DNA from: Alitta virens
Lineage: Eukaryota; Annelida; Polychaeta; Phyllodocida; Nereididae
Assembly: GCA_932294295.1 (NCBI GenBank)
Contig: OW028579.1
Location: forward strand, 28,221,250 to 28,285,249
Direction of reading: 5' to 3'
DNA: 64,000 bases
The translations under genes were made by a program, and so were the position numbers. Each line of letters opens with the position of its first letter. Within the stretch, counting starts at the first letter, position 1. The notes under the pieces are model-generated. The model had not been told where the DNA came from and made no database searches. It saw nothing but the letters and a program-made list of their open reading frames with translations. Below, piece after piece: positions 23,401 through 37,000 of this stretch.

Positions 23401-24984
23401 AGACAGTTCTGTTTAGTAGCAGGTAGCATCATAAAGCAGAAGTTGTCTAGCTTGGTCTAGGTTCAATTCAACAAGCCGTTTTTAATTAAACTAACCATAT
23501 CTTGTAAGTTTACGTCGCTGAAACTTTATAGAGTTATTCCTCTTCTGCTGCTTTAGTGTGAATAGTAATTTTCGTGAGCTTGAGAGGAGTGGAAACAGGC
23601 TGACTATTCTGCCTGATGGACAAGTAATTTGGATGCCTGTTGGAGCCTTCAGAATCTACTGTCCTGTAAAGGTAAATCAATTTAATCTTGAAGATGTGAT
23701 CAAACTCAATTCAGTTGGCCTTTATTGCTTTGAGCCCATTAAAGACAATGTATCTTGTAAATTTCTAGGTTGCATATTTCCCATTCGATAGACAAAACTG
23801 TTCAATAATGCTGATGTCATGGACCCAATCCACCAGACAGCTCAAAATGACAGCAACAAAAACGTTCGATATGGTAAAAGCACTACCATCTGACACCTGG
23901 AAGATGGACGCTAAACCCTGTTATATCGAGGAATACCTCCATAGAGAAACTTTTCACATTTTAGTGTGTCAAATAATTCTTCATAGACAACCATTGTACT
24001 TTGTCTTCTATCTTGTAAGTATTAGATTCACCAACCAAACAGACATTTAAATTCTTGACTATTTCATGCACTTCTAAAAATAGGATAATTCTTTGCTTAT
24101 TATCTTTTTCTCAGATCATCCCCTGCCTTATTTTAGTCATTGTTGGATCCTTCACGTTTCTCCTTCCAGTTGAATCTGGAGAGAAAGTATCCTTGTCAGT
24201 CACAATTCTTCTCGCCATGACAGTCATGGTGCAGCTCGTCATGGACAGTGTTCCTGCAACTTCAGGTGGCGTTCCCTTTCTTGGTGAGTTTATTTTAATT
24301 TGGTGAGTTGATTTGTGATTTTAAATATACTTCATAGCGCTTAAATTTAATGGTGTATACATTTTTTCATTTCACTTTATGTGAAGTAATTAATATCATT
24401 TGAATCCGTAGCCAACAGAGTGTTCAGTTTCTATTTTAAAAAATCTCCTAAAAAATGTTGATCTTTTAATTTGTATCTCAAGATAGTTCTGGACATGAAA
24501 TCTCTTGATATGTGTTTTTGGCTTATTTTCAATCTTCTTCCAGGGCAATTTATCATGACGTGCATTATTCTCCTTGCAATGGCCACTGCAATGTCTGTTA
24601 CTGTGGTCAACATAGTAGAGAGGGATCAAAGTGTCATCCCCAATGTCTTTTGTTTCAAGGTAATGTTTACTTTACACAGCCAAGTAAGAAACTAATGATT
24701 ACAAGCACACTGACCTTCTTTGAAATAATTCTTATCCAAAACTTCGATTCCTGAGCTTTTATTTGCATCCACAAAGTATGATTTAGTTTTGGTAATTACA
24801 TGCTCAAATCTGTTCCTTCTTTTTGAAATAGAAATTTGGCGTTCCATCTGCACGAGTCAATGAATCTGAAGACAAAGCAAAATGGAGGAGGATGGCACAG
24901 TATTTGGACAGACTGTTCTTGGCAGTTTATCTCATGGTTACCATAGCACTAGTCATTTGGATTATTGTCATGGCAAATAAATAA
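20434..24984 (+). CDS. Cys-loop receptor subunit, type A, copy 2 (intact)
   Basis: Near-identical copy of A1 displaced by exactly 19,586 bp, introns included. Exons: 20434-20485, 21206-21342, 21469-21513, 22387-22493, 23557-23671, 23769-24014, 24115-24283, 24544-24659, 24832-24984, giving 379 residues. I find two amino-acid differences from A1: Met to Thr in exon 4 (codon ACG at 22420-22422) and Gly to Val in the M3-M4 loop (24633-24635). The Cys-loop, loop-B Trp, M1-M4 and all splice sites are conserved. The duplication or conversion that made the A1/A2 pair is very recent. Confidence 0.9.
20705..21141. repeat. Tandem repeat, period 151 bp, in A2 intron 1
   Basis: Same roughly 2.9-copy array as in A1 intron 1, essentially unchanged. 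It supports a very recent common origin of A1 and A2. Confidence 0.9.
22084..22156. repeat. Fold-back hairpin in A2 intron 3
   Basis: Identical to the hairpin of A1 intron 3: arms of about 20 bp with a single bulge and a 33-base loop. Confidence 0.75.
23051..23376. mobile_element. hAT-like non-autonomous element in A2 intron 4
   Basis: Same element and same position as in A1 intron 4, with degenerate cgatacg subterminal repeats and imperfect TAGRGCTGYACACC-type ends. The family assignment is tentative. Confidence 0.5.
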
Positions 24985-25464
24985 ATAAAATTTACTAAGA
25001 TTCGGTTGGTTACAAATGACATTAGTAATACAGACTATAGTGTCCCCGACAGACAGCACGATAACACAATTGAAGGATTCATAAAAACTCTGTCATAATT
25101 CATAGTAATGTTTGTGTAACAGAGCAAAGCATGGATTTGTAGTTATTAAATTTACTTAATCTGTTGTTCAATATTTGAATAAAATGTTTTCATCATAGAA
25201 ATGTGTTTTCATCAGCAGCATATATATCGATCAAATCTCATTTGTTGCTTCTTCTGTGCTAATGGTTTTTGGCTAAATACAAAGTGCAGATGTTCCAAAT
25301 ATTTACCAACATTTTAATACAATAAATATAAAGAAAATGTTGAAAAAGATCAGTTTGCTTTTCATAGTGATAGCCTCCACATTGCTGCACACAGAAGCCA
25401 TAATGAATTAGACGCATTACCAAAAAAATTTAAGCCACATGCCAATTCTCAGGAAGAAACTTTC

Positions 25465-28400
25465 ATGCCGCTATTCACAATGCTAATTTTATTGTGTATG
25501 TTCTTTGTGCCACTGGCAAAAGCAGGTGAGTCTTATTATTCTACTTATTAGTTTGAGTTTTAGAACTGATGACAATGCCAAAATATTGTTCATTTGCCTT
25601 TGTCTCAACAGCATCATATCCGCATGTGGAAATATGGGATGATCTCCTGAAGAATTACAATAAAAAAGTTAACCCTGTGCGAAATCCTGGTACTGCAGTT
25701 AACTTGAGTGTAGGAATAACCATTGAAACAATCATTGGTCTGGTAATCATGAATTTCATGATGAAAAAGTCACTGGGTGATCTCGATTAATTCTGAAATG
25801 CTGGTTCAAAATCTGAAGTTAGAATTTTTGTATCACACCATGAGGCATATAAGTGAAAATTTGCAATTTTGGTAAGTTCCAACATTGTTCATCACTCAGC
25901 AGCTGCTGTTAATCAGTGATACATCCCAGATAGCATTCCAAATCGGCCCAGCATCGTTTCCTTATAGGCTACTGTTGTTACAAAATTGTATTAACATCGC
26001 CGACATTGCATTGCACCAATATTGAAAAGATTTGGAATGCCATCTGGATATATCTTATATTAAACTATGGAAAACTTTGTACATTAAACCAACCCAATAA
26101 TTAAGTCGTTCCTGTTAGGCTATTAAAGTGCTAAATTGAGCTAGATTTAAGCTAAGGTTAATTTGTAACCTTCTTCCTATACTTCAATATTTTAATCCGA
26201 GAGTCAAGACTTAAATAAACTTCATCTCAGTCGGAATAAAGATGTCAATGTTATTTTAGCCCTCATGACAGATTGAAGAATGCTGCTGCTCCTTGCAAAA
26301 GGGAAACAGCAACTCACAGGCATAAGAGCATTCCTAGGTTGGTTTTGTGTACATGTTTGCCATAGGCTTTGATTAAAAAAAGACATATGGCAACTCCAGA
26401 ATGATAGGGAGTATTACAAACTCACCCAAGTTTAAATTTAGGCAAATTTAGCACTTTTGAGGAGTTATTTGCGGAGCAGGAACTATTCAGTTCTTGGGTA
26501 GCTAAATACAAGGAATGAATGAGTTTTTTAGACATGCAGAGGTCACTAAAGACCTATATGTCAACATATATACATGTTTGTCACGAGTTTCATGGTGGAT
26601 ATCACTTGTAAACCAAAGTTGCAAAGTGTTGGCGACTGGAGGGTTTTGCAAACTTACTAAATTGAAAATGTTCAACACAGACCTAAACCAAAGTCCTGAC
26701 GTGACAGACAGATTTAGAATCAGAAGGCCTAATTTTTCATAGCACCATCTTTTCTCTGGATACCCAACGTTGAAGTTTTGCTTGCTATCCAGTGTTTTTT
26801 TTAAGAATCTAATATTTTCTTTTTTTTTTATTACAGGATTTCAAAAGCCAGGTTCTTTCATTTAAAGCATGGGTATTCTTGGTGGGAAATGGTTTATAAC
26901 AGTACCGATTAAGGTCTTTCTGCAATTGAAACATCCAGAGCCCAAATAATGTTATTTTCATGTACAGGCTTCTTTTTATGCAGTTCCTTGTTTGCAGTTC
27001 TAATATCAAGTAAAATGCAAGTTAAATTTTATGATAATCTACGGGCTATTCTTTTATTGTGTCATATTTACCTTTTATTGTCGTGCCATATTTACCTTTA
27101 TTTAAATCAGCTAGTGAAGTCATTACAGCACATTTCATATACTTGGAAACAACATCATATGAATTTAGTACCCTATGAGTTGATGGACTGCCTAAACCAG
27201 TGGGATTCCTTGATTCACATGCTGTCTGGAGTTTAGCTCCTTGTCTTTGCATGAAAAGCCTGGCTAGAGAAACTGGAGTTTGTTTTGACCATTGAAGTAA
27301 TTAATGTCAATACATTGGTTTTGAAAGTGGGGGCCTAGCTTAGTGGTAGCACGTTGGGCTTCCAACCACTGGGTCCCGGGTTCAATTCATGGTTGAGGCT
27401 TAGTTAGATGTTTCATCCTTCATCTCACTGCCATGTGCCCTGCCTGTCCTAATTAGCCTATCAGATGCAGAAATACAGGGTGTAAAGCCCTAATCCGCCC
27501 ACCTTGGCATTGAAGGGCTAGCTAGATTGCCTGCAAAATATCTTGTAGGTTAACCTTTGTCCTCAGAGAAGTAGGATGGAGAATCACAATTGTCTCCATT
27601 TTGTATTATGAACCAAAATGTTATGCATTATAGAGGCCAAAGAAAATAAGATCAATCACAAGGAAGGGAGACTACAGGCTTGTTAGGAAGAAGAGGAGGA
27701 GTAGGTTCTTTCTAGTTAACTGTGTAGTAATTTCTAGTAAACTACAAGCAAATTTTGTGCTAATTTTACACTTATTTCGAGCTAATTTCGAGCTATCTGC
27801 ACTCTAACTTTGCATCAACTTCGCACTCATTTAGAATTATTTTAATTGCCTCTGTTTTTCTTAATTCTTGTCTGATTTTACTGGACCACAAACCAAAATA
27901 TTGACCAAGATTTTCTCTACGTGAATTTCCTCCTCTTTCTCCTCCTTCTTCCTTCATCTTATCTCCTCATGTCCAAGCCTCCTCCTCATCCCTTCATCTT
28001 CTTCTTCTCCTCCTCCTCACTATGCAGGATTATTTATTATCAATAAATTAAGGTTTATTCGTTGGTCGTGTCTATGTCCATCCTCAAGTGAAGTTCACTA
28101 GAAATACACTTTAACTTCACTTGAAGCTCAAGTGAGCCCATGACAACTTTGATTCAATTTTATTTAAAAAAATATATATATATTAGTATTATCACCTCTA
28201 ACTCAAGCCTAATTACCACCAATTTCTTTAGGCTTGGAAAGATGAATTTCTAGCCTTCAATGCCAGTAAATATGGAACAAGACGATTATCCGCCAGTAAA
28301 AATGAGATTTGGACTCCAGAACTTTCTATTCTATACAGGTAGGTGGTTAAAATGAAAACACCATTATTAGATAAAAGAACACCTGAACAATACAATTGTA

Positions 28401-31400
28401 ATACCAAGATAATGAAACTGGAAGGTTATTAGGAATGTGTTTTTAATAAGACAATAAATCCCTCGGAAATATATAGGTTTGGCTAACTTCTTTACTTAAA
28501 AACTAAGGAATATTTTTACTTGATGAGACAATTTTTTATTTATTTTTTGCTATATGCTTGGGCAATTGTTATGTACCAATGATACTTGGCATCAATGTCT
28601 AAAGTCAATAAAGTAAGCCCAAGTACATTGCAGTTGTAAGCACCCCGGGAATCAACTGTCTACCCACTACTTCTGAGCCCACATTGGTCAAAATTATTCA
28701 TCTCACTGAAATAACATTGAGTTAATTTGAATGGAGTTCTATTGATATTTTGCAATAAGAGTTAAAGAGATAAGTTATTGTTCTTTGTATGCAATTTAAA
28801 ATGGTTTTAACTTTCATAATGTCATGTATTAATATCTCAGTTTATAGATCATGTCTCAGAGTTACTTGAATGTTAATTGAGTTCTTGTTTGTTGTATATT
28901 CTATTGGCTTGCCAGTGCACCTGCATCATTTGCATATTTAATGAGGGTGCAATTGGCCCCCTACAATCCATTGTTGGAATTGACTGTATATAGCAAGGTC
29001 AGGCTGCACCACAGTCAGTTTGGGTGTTTCCACCACAATAAACACTTCTCTCAACCTATTCCCCTGGATTTGACTCTATTCTGTTCTCCATACACAACAA
29101 TAAGACTATTACCTTACCTGGAATTTTGATTACTATTGACATACTAGACATTTAGGTACTAAATTAACATAGTGAAATACAGAAAGAAAACACCACCAGT
29201 AGGGTATAACAAAGGTACAAAGAAAGCAACAACACACTAACACAAAACTTTATCAAAACTTTACTCTATTATCAAAGTTGTTACCATTATTTATCTAGTT
29301 TGAATGACGGTCCACCATTTGCCAAAAGTGAATCAAGTATCATCGTTGACCCAAACGGAGACGTTGTTTGGATGCCAGCTGCTATTTTTCACATCATTTG
29401 CCCTGTAAAGGTTAGCTTTTCATTTTTCAATACATTTGAAAGATAATATGTTGATAACTAAGCATGATGGCCGAATAAAAAATTTTGTATTATAAGATCT
29501 TTCCTCAGTAGATGCTGAAAGTAGGTCAATCACGGTGTCTGTTCAATTTTATTAACTTGATGGCAAACAAAGCAGTTCAATAAATATTGTCTGATATGAT
29601 GTTGTACCCTTGTACTATGCACAGGGACTTGCTTTGTTGGATTTGTATGATTAATATAAACTGATCTACACTGTCAAATTACTTGCTGCTCCCCCACTAG
29701 GATTGTTGCTCCCCCGAATTCCAGGGTCTGTAGATGAGGAATAAAGTACATTTGATTCTGGTTTTAGGTTGAATACTTCCCATTTGATACCCAAAGATGT
29801 TCAATCCAGCTAACAGCATGGACACAACCTGTGGACGCACTTACTATGTCAGCATCAGGAGGAATGAATGTCATCCAAAATTTACCATCGAGTGAATGGA
29901 GCATGAAGACTACACCTTGTATTACATCTGTTAAGGATTATGGAGATTTATACTCATCTTTCGAGTGTTCAATTATCCTTTCCAGGCAACCACTGTACTA
30001 TGTGTTCCATCTGGTGAGTGCAGGGTGAACCATGAAAGAAAAGATCTAATACTACTTAACCATAAGGAGATTTTTTGGCAGATATAGTAATTTTAGGGCT
30101 ATCTATTCGATTCTTTACAATGCAGAATTATATATTATACAAATAACATACTTGAATATTATTATTATGTTTATTCATACTCGAAAGTACAACCAGCCAT
30201 TGGGACTGGAAATCAAAAAGTTATGAAATTGAGTTCAGGAAAAGTCAAAATACAATAGAATGAAATCACATAAAGGTTAACATTTGGACTTGGTAAAATT
30301 TAAGAAATATAAAAGTCATGTAGTACACAGCACATATAAGAGTTCATTGATTTCACATTAGGCTAGTCCACAGTTCTCAATGACTGCATTGCAGCAACTC
30401 CTAAGTAACTCCTGCAGTTACTCTGGCTTCCTGTGTGGCACATCGCTCTTGGCAATCCAAATGTATAATACTTAGAAACTGGAACAGATCTGATATGACT
30501 CCCCTTTGCAAATCTAGTCCACATCTTTCCAGACAATAAAAGCACTTCCTTGCAAATACAGAGTTTGAAAGACTTAGAGCATTTCTCATAATGTGTCTCA
30601 CCAATGGAAAACTGTGGTTAAGACGTAAAACAGCAAACTTAGTGAATCTTTTCACAAGCATGTTGTTTGAGCAGAGAGATAGCCAGTTAGGCATGGCAAT
30701 AGCTGACAGTGTGTTCTAAATGGACATTCCATAGTCGTTGAATGCTCTTGCGAGATGTGATGTGTAGCTTCTGTAGGCTATTCAGGTTGCACAACTGATC
30801 CCCATAAAAAGAGTAACAGTATGATTTAAAGAGATTGTTCCTGGATGTAGGCGGAACACATGCAAATCTGGAGAGAAACAAATTATGTAAAAACTTTGTA
30901 AAAAGTGCATTTTTTGTTTATTTTTTTTCCTATTTATGGCATGTGAAATGAAAGATGCACCTCTGCTTTATCTATCAGGTAAATAGATAGTTCCAAAAAT
31001 TATTTAAAAATGAATTCTGGTAAATTTCAAAGGAAATCTGGTCTTCTTCAGGTTATCCCTTGCATGATCCTGGTGGTTGTTGGATCCTTCACTTTCATCC
31101 TCCCAGTTGATTCTGGAGAGAAAATTTCCTTGTCAGTCACAATTCTTCTTGCCATGACAGTCATGGTGCAGCTTGTCATGGACAGTGTTCCTGCTGCCTC
31201 AAATGGAGTGCCTTATATGGGTAAGAGACATAGAAATGTAAAAAATGTGTTTGCTAAAAAACTATGTGACATATAGTTTGTGAGGATATTTATGAATACA
31301 AACACATATTTCAATGATTGACATCAACTTCACATTTCACGATATCATATTTCAGAATTTTAAGTTATACAAAACACTTCAATAAGATGACTTAATAAAT

Positions 31401-32624
31401 TCAGTTATATCTTTAAATTTGATCAATTCTATTCTATTTTTTAAAAAATAAAAATTTAAAATTAAATTTATGTACTGTTTTCAGGTCAATTTATTATGAC
31501 GTGCATAGTTCTCCTTGCCATGGCAACGGCAATGTCGGTCACTGTTGTCAACATTGCGGATAAAGGACAATCAGATTCCTACGAGAGCAAACCACACATA
31601 GGAAGCACTAAGGTGAATTAACATTCAAGCTTTTTTGATAATGGTTCAGAAAAACAAAAGAACATCTCATCATCATACCAGGAAGCCAATCAATATATTT
31701 AAAAATACATAAGGTTTAAAGTAATAAATAACATTTATATAATACAAACATGGAGTATTCTGTGCCATGGCAATTAAAGATTGAATTAATATTTTAATGG
31801 GTAAGATCATAATCAATATTAGTGGAATCATTAAGTGTACTAAAATAAGTTAAGTATCATTGAAATAAAGGATAGAATTTATTTTTTAATATAGTAGGAT
31901 CCAATTGTTTTTCGGTCATATTTTATCATAAAAAAGCACAAAGTTGACAGAAGTGTTCCTCATATGTTGAACCCCAACTGCCTAAGAAATAAGCATCGCT
32001 CTGTACAAATTTGTCGTGGTTACAGAGAAACAGCGGATATAACAGAATATAGCAAGCTTTAATTTTTTCTTTCCCAGAGGTGTTTATCGGTTACTATAGA
32101 GATGGAGCTTGACTTGTTGTTAACAGTTCTGTCTATTTTGCACTGCTCCATGCCCTTTTTGGAAAACTATGACCAAAAAAGAATGTTTTTTTAAAAATCA
32201 TATTATACCATTTTGAAGTACTGCATGTATCTGACCATCTGGGGTTATATACTATATATTTATAGTATATATACTTATAAGTAATAAAAACCTTGTCTGA
32301 ATTTACATATGACCAACTGCCAGAAGTACACACAATAGTCCTGTTTCAAATTTAGTTGAGGTTTTTCTCATAATATGCCCAGTATCTATATAAATTATTT
32401 CTATATGACCAATGCCTGTCATTGGTCAAGATCAAACAGTTTGCTTTAACAGAATTGTTACTTCTTTCAAGAAAAATGCTGATTTATCAGAAGAGGCAGA
32501 GGTACTTGCCACCAAGCTGGACTGGAAGAAGACTGCTCTATACCTGGACAGACTTTTCTTGGCAATTTACCTGTCAGTGACTGTGGCCCTGGTTATCTGG
32601 ATAGCTGTCATGGCAACAAATTGA
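25465..32624 (+). CDS. Cys-loop receptor subunit, type B, copy 2 (last exon out of phase)
   Basis: Exons: 25465-25525, 25612-25742, 26837-26881, 28232-28338, 29299-29410, 29768-30013, 31052-31220, 31485-31612, and 32440-32624 with M4. It has the same domains as B1: signal peptide, Cys-loop with FPFD, loop-B Trp, WTPE, GEK and M2. Differences from B1 include LLASK to LSASK and LS to LY at the end of exon 4, Met to Leu at the start of exon 5, Phe to Tyr at the end of exon 7, and Asn to Tyr in the M3-M4 loop. It shares with B1 the one-base shortage at the last acceptor, which leaves the M4 exon out of phase. Donor 3 is GTGGGA, weaker than B1's GTAGGT. Intron 4 holds a solo LTR not found in B1 or B3, and intron 6 the LINE fragment shared with B1. 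Confidence 0.72.
25926..26047. mobile_element. 122-bp MITE in B2 intron 2
   Basis: Orthologous copy of the B1 intron 2 MITE, with the same 19-bp inverted ends and flanks. Confidence 0.75.
27329..27540 (+). mobile_element. tRNA-derived SINE in B2 intron 3
   Basis: Box A TAGCTTAGTGG and box B GGTTCAATTC are kept, but the acceptor-side sequence has diverged ('catggttgagg' for 'ccggttgaacc') and the body has indels. It is clearly older or faster-changing than the B1/B3 pair. Confidence 0.7.
28820..29099 (+). mobile_element. Solo LTR in B2 intron 4
   Basis: A 280-bp insertion with ends TGTCATGTATT and TACACAACA, flanked by the 4-bp duplication ATAA (28816-28819 and 29100-29103). B1 (near 8890) and B3 (near 47788) show the empty site. 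A TATA-like 'gtatatagcaagg' and 'caataaacac' (AATAAA) inside fit promoter and polyadenylation functions of an LTR. Its ends match those of the 741-bp LTR in the LINE, so the two belong to related families. Confidence 0.88.
30160..30882 (-). mobile_element. LINE 3'-end fragment in B2 intron 6
   Basis: Orthologous to the B1 intron 6 fragment. Minus-strand broken frames at 30881-30687 and 30694-30401 contain SRNNLFKSYCYSFYGDQLC and RFTKFAVLRLNHSFPLVRHI. Dead. Confidence 0.7.
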
Positions 32625-34084
32625 GACTATCAATGATTCACTGGATTTCCCATCAAGGGTTGAACTTACCATTGCATTGCTGCGCCACATGTGTGCAGAA
32701 TTGAAAAAAAATTTCTGATAGAAAACTTACCTTCTCATCATTAAATGAATATATTATTTCCTAAACATTTTATGACAGCTGTTTAAAAATGTTGCACTGT
32801 ACCGTACAATTCATATAAATAAAAGTGGAGAACAAAAAAATAAATACGTATTTTAAAATATGAATCTGAATTTACCTCACATATTTGCCAAAAAATTCCA
32901 GATTAGTTAAACAGACACTGTTTTGTAGTGCAAATGTGAGAATATTTAGAGTAATTATGATTTATGGTGTTTTTTTTTAACACTTGATAAACATGGTATA
33001 GCTACACTTGTCCAAATAAATTTAGACCTCTGATACATATGCAATTGTCGCATTAGTAATACTCCTTTTAGTTTTAATTTCAAAGCATGAATACTTGTAT
33101 TCTTCACTACCATTCACTAATCTGGCAAATCTTTTTTTAGTTAAAAAAGGTTTTTAACAACAAAGTCTATTAAAAATGCATATCTTTAGACCATTTTTTT
33201 GGTTAAGAAAGTAATAATATTCTTATTGCCAAAATATATTTATTCAATATGATAATGTATAACGGGTTCTGATTTAAATAAGCTTTTTGCAGATATCGCA
33301 TTGACGTCCGAGAAATATTAAGCTGGTGTTACCTGGGTTAAGCATTTTAAAGTGGTAATATCATGCTCATAAATCAGTAAAAATAAAGGTTACTTAAAAT
33401 GCTGATAATACCTGTTTTCTATCACTAACATAGTCATGGAGACTGTAAATTTCCAATGAAACACAAACAAAAAATACACTAATACACAGGCAAACATTGG
33501 CTTCAATTTCTGAAAGTGCACTAATGTGTTAGTAAAAAACAAAAAAAAACAGAAATATTTGCTTCAGTAAGATATGACCATGACAAATAAATTGCATTAT
33601 AACAGAAAACCTTTTAAAGATATACCTTATTACCATACCTTGTGGCTGCTACTGTAAGGTTAAGTGTTTGATAAAGCCTCAAGATTACCACGACCATGGA
33701 ATATCACTTTACTACCACTACACCTAATAGAGCATTAATGCATGTATTTCATTCACTAAAATATAATTTTAACATTAGTTTGCCTAATGCAGGGCCACAT
33801 ATTTATTCCTTTATTGCCATAGTTACTCCAAATTAACTCCATGTTTACTAAACTAACAGAGTAAAAGCTTCATTTGCTTAATACACTATTACGACAATCA
33901 GTACCATTAGCAATTAGTGTGTCACAGTTAGAGCAGATGTCATTTCATATTGATGCCAAGGGCTAGGAAAACATAAAAAGGGATTCATGGAGCATATTCA
34001 TCAAGTTAACCGTGCGACGTTGACAGCGTTTCGCCTTATGCAGGATTTGTGTCCATTATTCAATTCATTCACCACAACATAACA
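32625..34084. other. B2-C2 intergenic region
   Basis: About 1.46 kb, homologous to 12428-13890 with scattered substitutions and small indels. It holds the B 3' end and presumably the C promoter. No gene or mobile element is recognised. Confidence 0.55.
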
Positions 34085-37000
34085 ATGCTGATTCTACTTT
34101 TTCTCATTGGAAATCTAGCAACTGTGATTTCAGGTAATGGTGAAATTTACATTAAGGGATTATCTATATCCTGCCTAAAAGTTTAATGCCATGTTACTAA
34201 TTCTAATGGATGCTCAAAATCACTTTCACAGTTTTATGCGTCTAAGGTGATAAATCACTGTTCAAATTCTCTGTATTTACTATAGAGTATTGCTGCCACA
34301 AAGAGAAAACACTTTCTTGTCACAAACCAAAACAACTTTTATTTTTTGTGTAAACCAAGTTGTTGTTTTTTTTTTTGCAAAATTTTAAATTAAAAGTTTT
34401 CTGGGCTTCAACTGAAATTTTTCCTTTGAACAGAATGTTTCTTGTATAATTTTATTTAAACTTTGGTAAAGCATTTTGCAGCCTAATTACATTGAAGTCA
34501 TGCACACAGAGAAATTACATTTATCACAAATAAGTGTATAACTATAACATACATACCCTTGTACAAACTAAGTGCAATGAACCATTACTAGCCATACAAA
34601 CTATTTTCTGATAACAAATACTGACAAGCAATTATGCAATGCAAAGGGAAGTTCCTGGATGAACAAATTTTATTTTTCTTGTTTATCTATTTCCTTATTT
34701 TTAATTTTTTATCAATTATAATGAAATCTTTCCTTTTTAATTAGACAAAAAAAAACCTTTGTGTTTTTCTGATTTTTAATGACCTTCGAATAATTTTAAC
34801 AAACGTTATTTTCATTTTGGTGGACAAACAAGTATCTGAGCAGTATCCACATGTGAAAATATGGGACGACCTTCTCCTGAACTACAATCGAAGAGTCCAT
34901 CCAGTTCGTGATCCGAAGACTCCTATTAACTTGACTGCTGTGGTTAGGATTGAGAATATTATTGATCTGGTAAGTTCAATTTTGTAACGCAGACTATACT
35001 GGCCGCCAATTTACTTATATATCAGGTATGTTCATGAAGTCCCATAAACTTTGATGGTGTGTTCATGAATTTCTCCATAACTAAGCTGAGAATATGCCCA
35101 AAATTCATGGTCAATTTTTCCCTCAAGTTTAGTTCTAACTTTTTATTGTCGAGACATCAATAAAATGTTTACTACTTTCAGCTATAGTCATTCACACAGT
35201 TCCTGTAATATAATTTTTTCTAAGCTCATCTCACCCTCATTATTTCTATGTACAACTGCTAATCTCAATAGAACCAGCTTGGTGGTTTAGCAGTAGATAT
35301 CTGAGGGGCTCGCCTGCTCCTCTGAAACTTGCCTTAGAGGGCTGAAATTTCCACTTCCATCCATCCATCAGAATGTATTAAAAAGAGTTCCGAGGCCACC
35401 AGTCATCATTATTTTATTTAATATTTATATTCATAAGTTAAGTACTATGCATTGGGATGATATCAGGTTATATTACCAAGACCAAAAATTAATCTCTTTA
35501 AGAAATCTATCTTGTTTAGAGGTCCATTTTTATGTCTTTGTGTTATCTGAAACCCATGATTCCTTTTCTTGATTTCTTTTTGCAAGGATTTCAAAAGCCA
35601 GGTTCTCTCCGTGAAAGCTTGGGTTACTTATGTAAGTATTAAATAACCGACATAGGATAAACATTCAAGATGACCTTATATTGCTAATATTACTGCACAC
35701 TGCATTGCAATATAGTGTGCATTGTAAAAAAACAAAATAACTATTTTTTTGTTTACACTGCCTAAAAGAACTTGATGATCATTCAAATGCAAAATAAGGC
35801 ACGTTTTGGTTGGTATTATGGAGCATTGTGAGCATGCTAGACAATGCTCATCAATTGTAAAAAAAAAAATGTGTAACTCCTTGTAGGAGTTTTGTTGCAC
35901 ATTACTTCGTATAGTAAAAAACTGGGAGAAGTTGTCAGTCGATGTGCAGTGAGAGAAATTCACCATTATAGCAACTTGAGTTAAAACAATAAGTCTTGTC
36001 AAAACCACGTATTTCAGGAATGGAGAGACGAATTTCTTGTCTTCAACCAGAGTAAATACAACACCCAAACCCTCTGGGCAGATCCATTTGACATTTGGGT
36101 GCCTGAGTTGGAACTGCATCTCAGGTTGATAGAGAATTATTTCCATAATATTACATTCCATCTGGAAAAATCTTTTCTTATATATTTCTCATTGTGGTAT
36201 AACAATAACTCTTTGTCTTTTGCAAAGTTTAAATGAAGACAATAGATTTCTCGAAAAGAGTGGTACCAAGGCCATTATTTTACCAAGTGGAACTGTCTTG
36301 TGGGTACCACCCGCAATCATCAAAGTCTTCTGTCGTGTGCAGGTAAATATTTTGCAAAATTTTCCTTTTAAAAGGAAATTTATAATTTTTATGTCTCTCA
36401 TTTATGATTTAATATTGTAGTTAGCTGTGTGCTCTTTTTCCTGCGGCAACAAACATCAATATTTTCTAGGTTGAGGACTTTCCATTTGACACCCAGAATT
36501 GCCTAATTCGTCTTCAATCATGGTCACAACCAACATCAGTCCTGAACATTTCAACATATCAAAGTCAAAATGACACAAGACTGCCATCCGACCAGTGGAC
36601 TTTAGTGAACAAGCCTTGCTTTGTAGTTGCACTGACTCCTGAAAATATTTCATATCACTTCTTATCATGTCCTGTAGTTCTCAAGCGACAGTCACTGTTT
36701 TATATCTTCAACTTGGTGAGTAAAATAATAAATAAATACATTAATAGAATAATCAAATACTGCTGGTTTTGGACAAACAACTGCATTTCACAGTCAATTA
36801 TGGTGTACTTTGTATTTAGTGTTACCTTGAAATCCCAAATGACTGTCACTACTTCGCCTCTAACAAATAAATGATAAAAAACAGAGACTAAATTGTTCAC
36901 TGCAGTCATTTGCAGTCACACTTGACTTCATTCAAAGCCGTTATGATATGTCCTATTTCATGAAGATCTTTAAAATGTTATGTGGCTTAACATTTACATC

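Noticed and set aside
848..24984. A1/A2 as an assembly artefact (duplicated haplotigs)
   Set aside because: The near-identity invites this, but the adjoining B1 and B2 differ by several percent, indels and a unit-specific LTR, which favours true tandem copies. Long reads would settle it.
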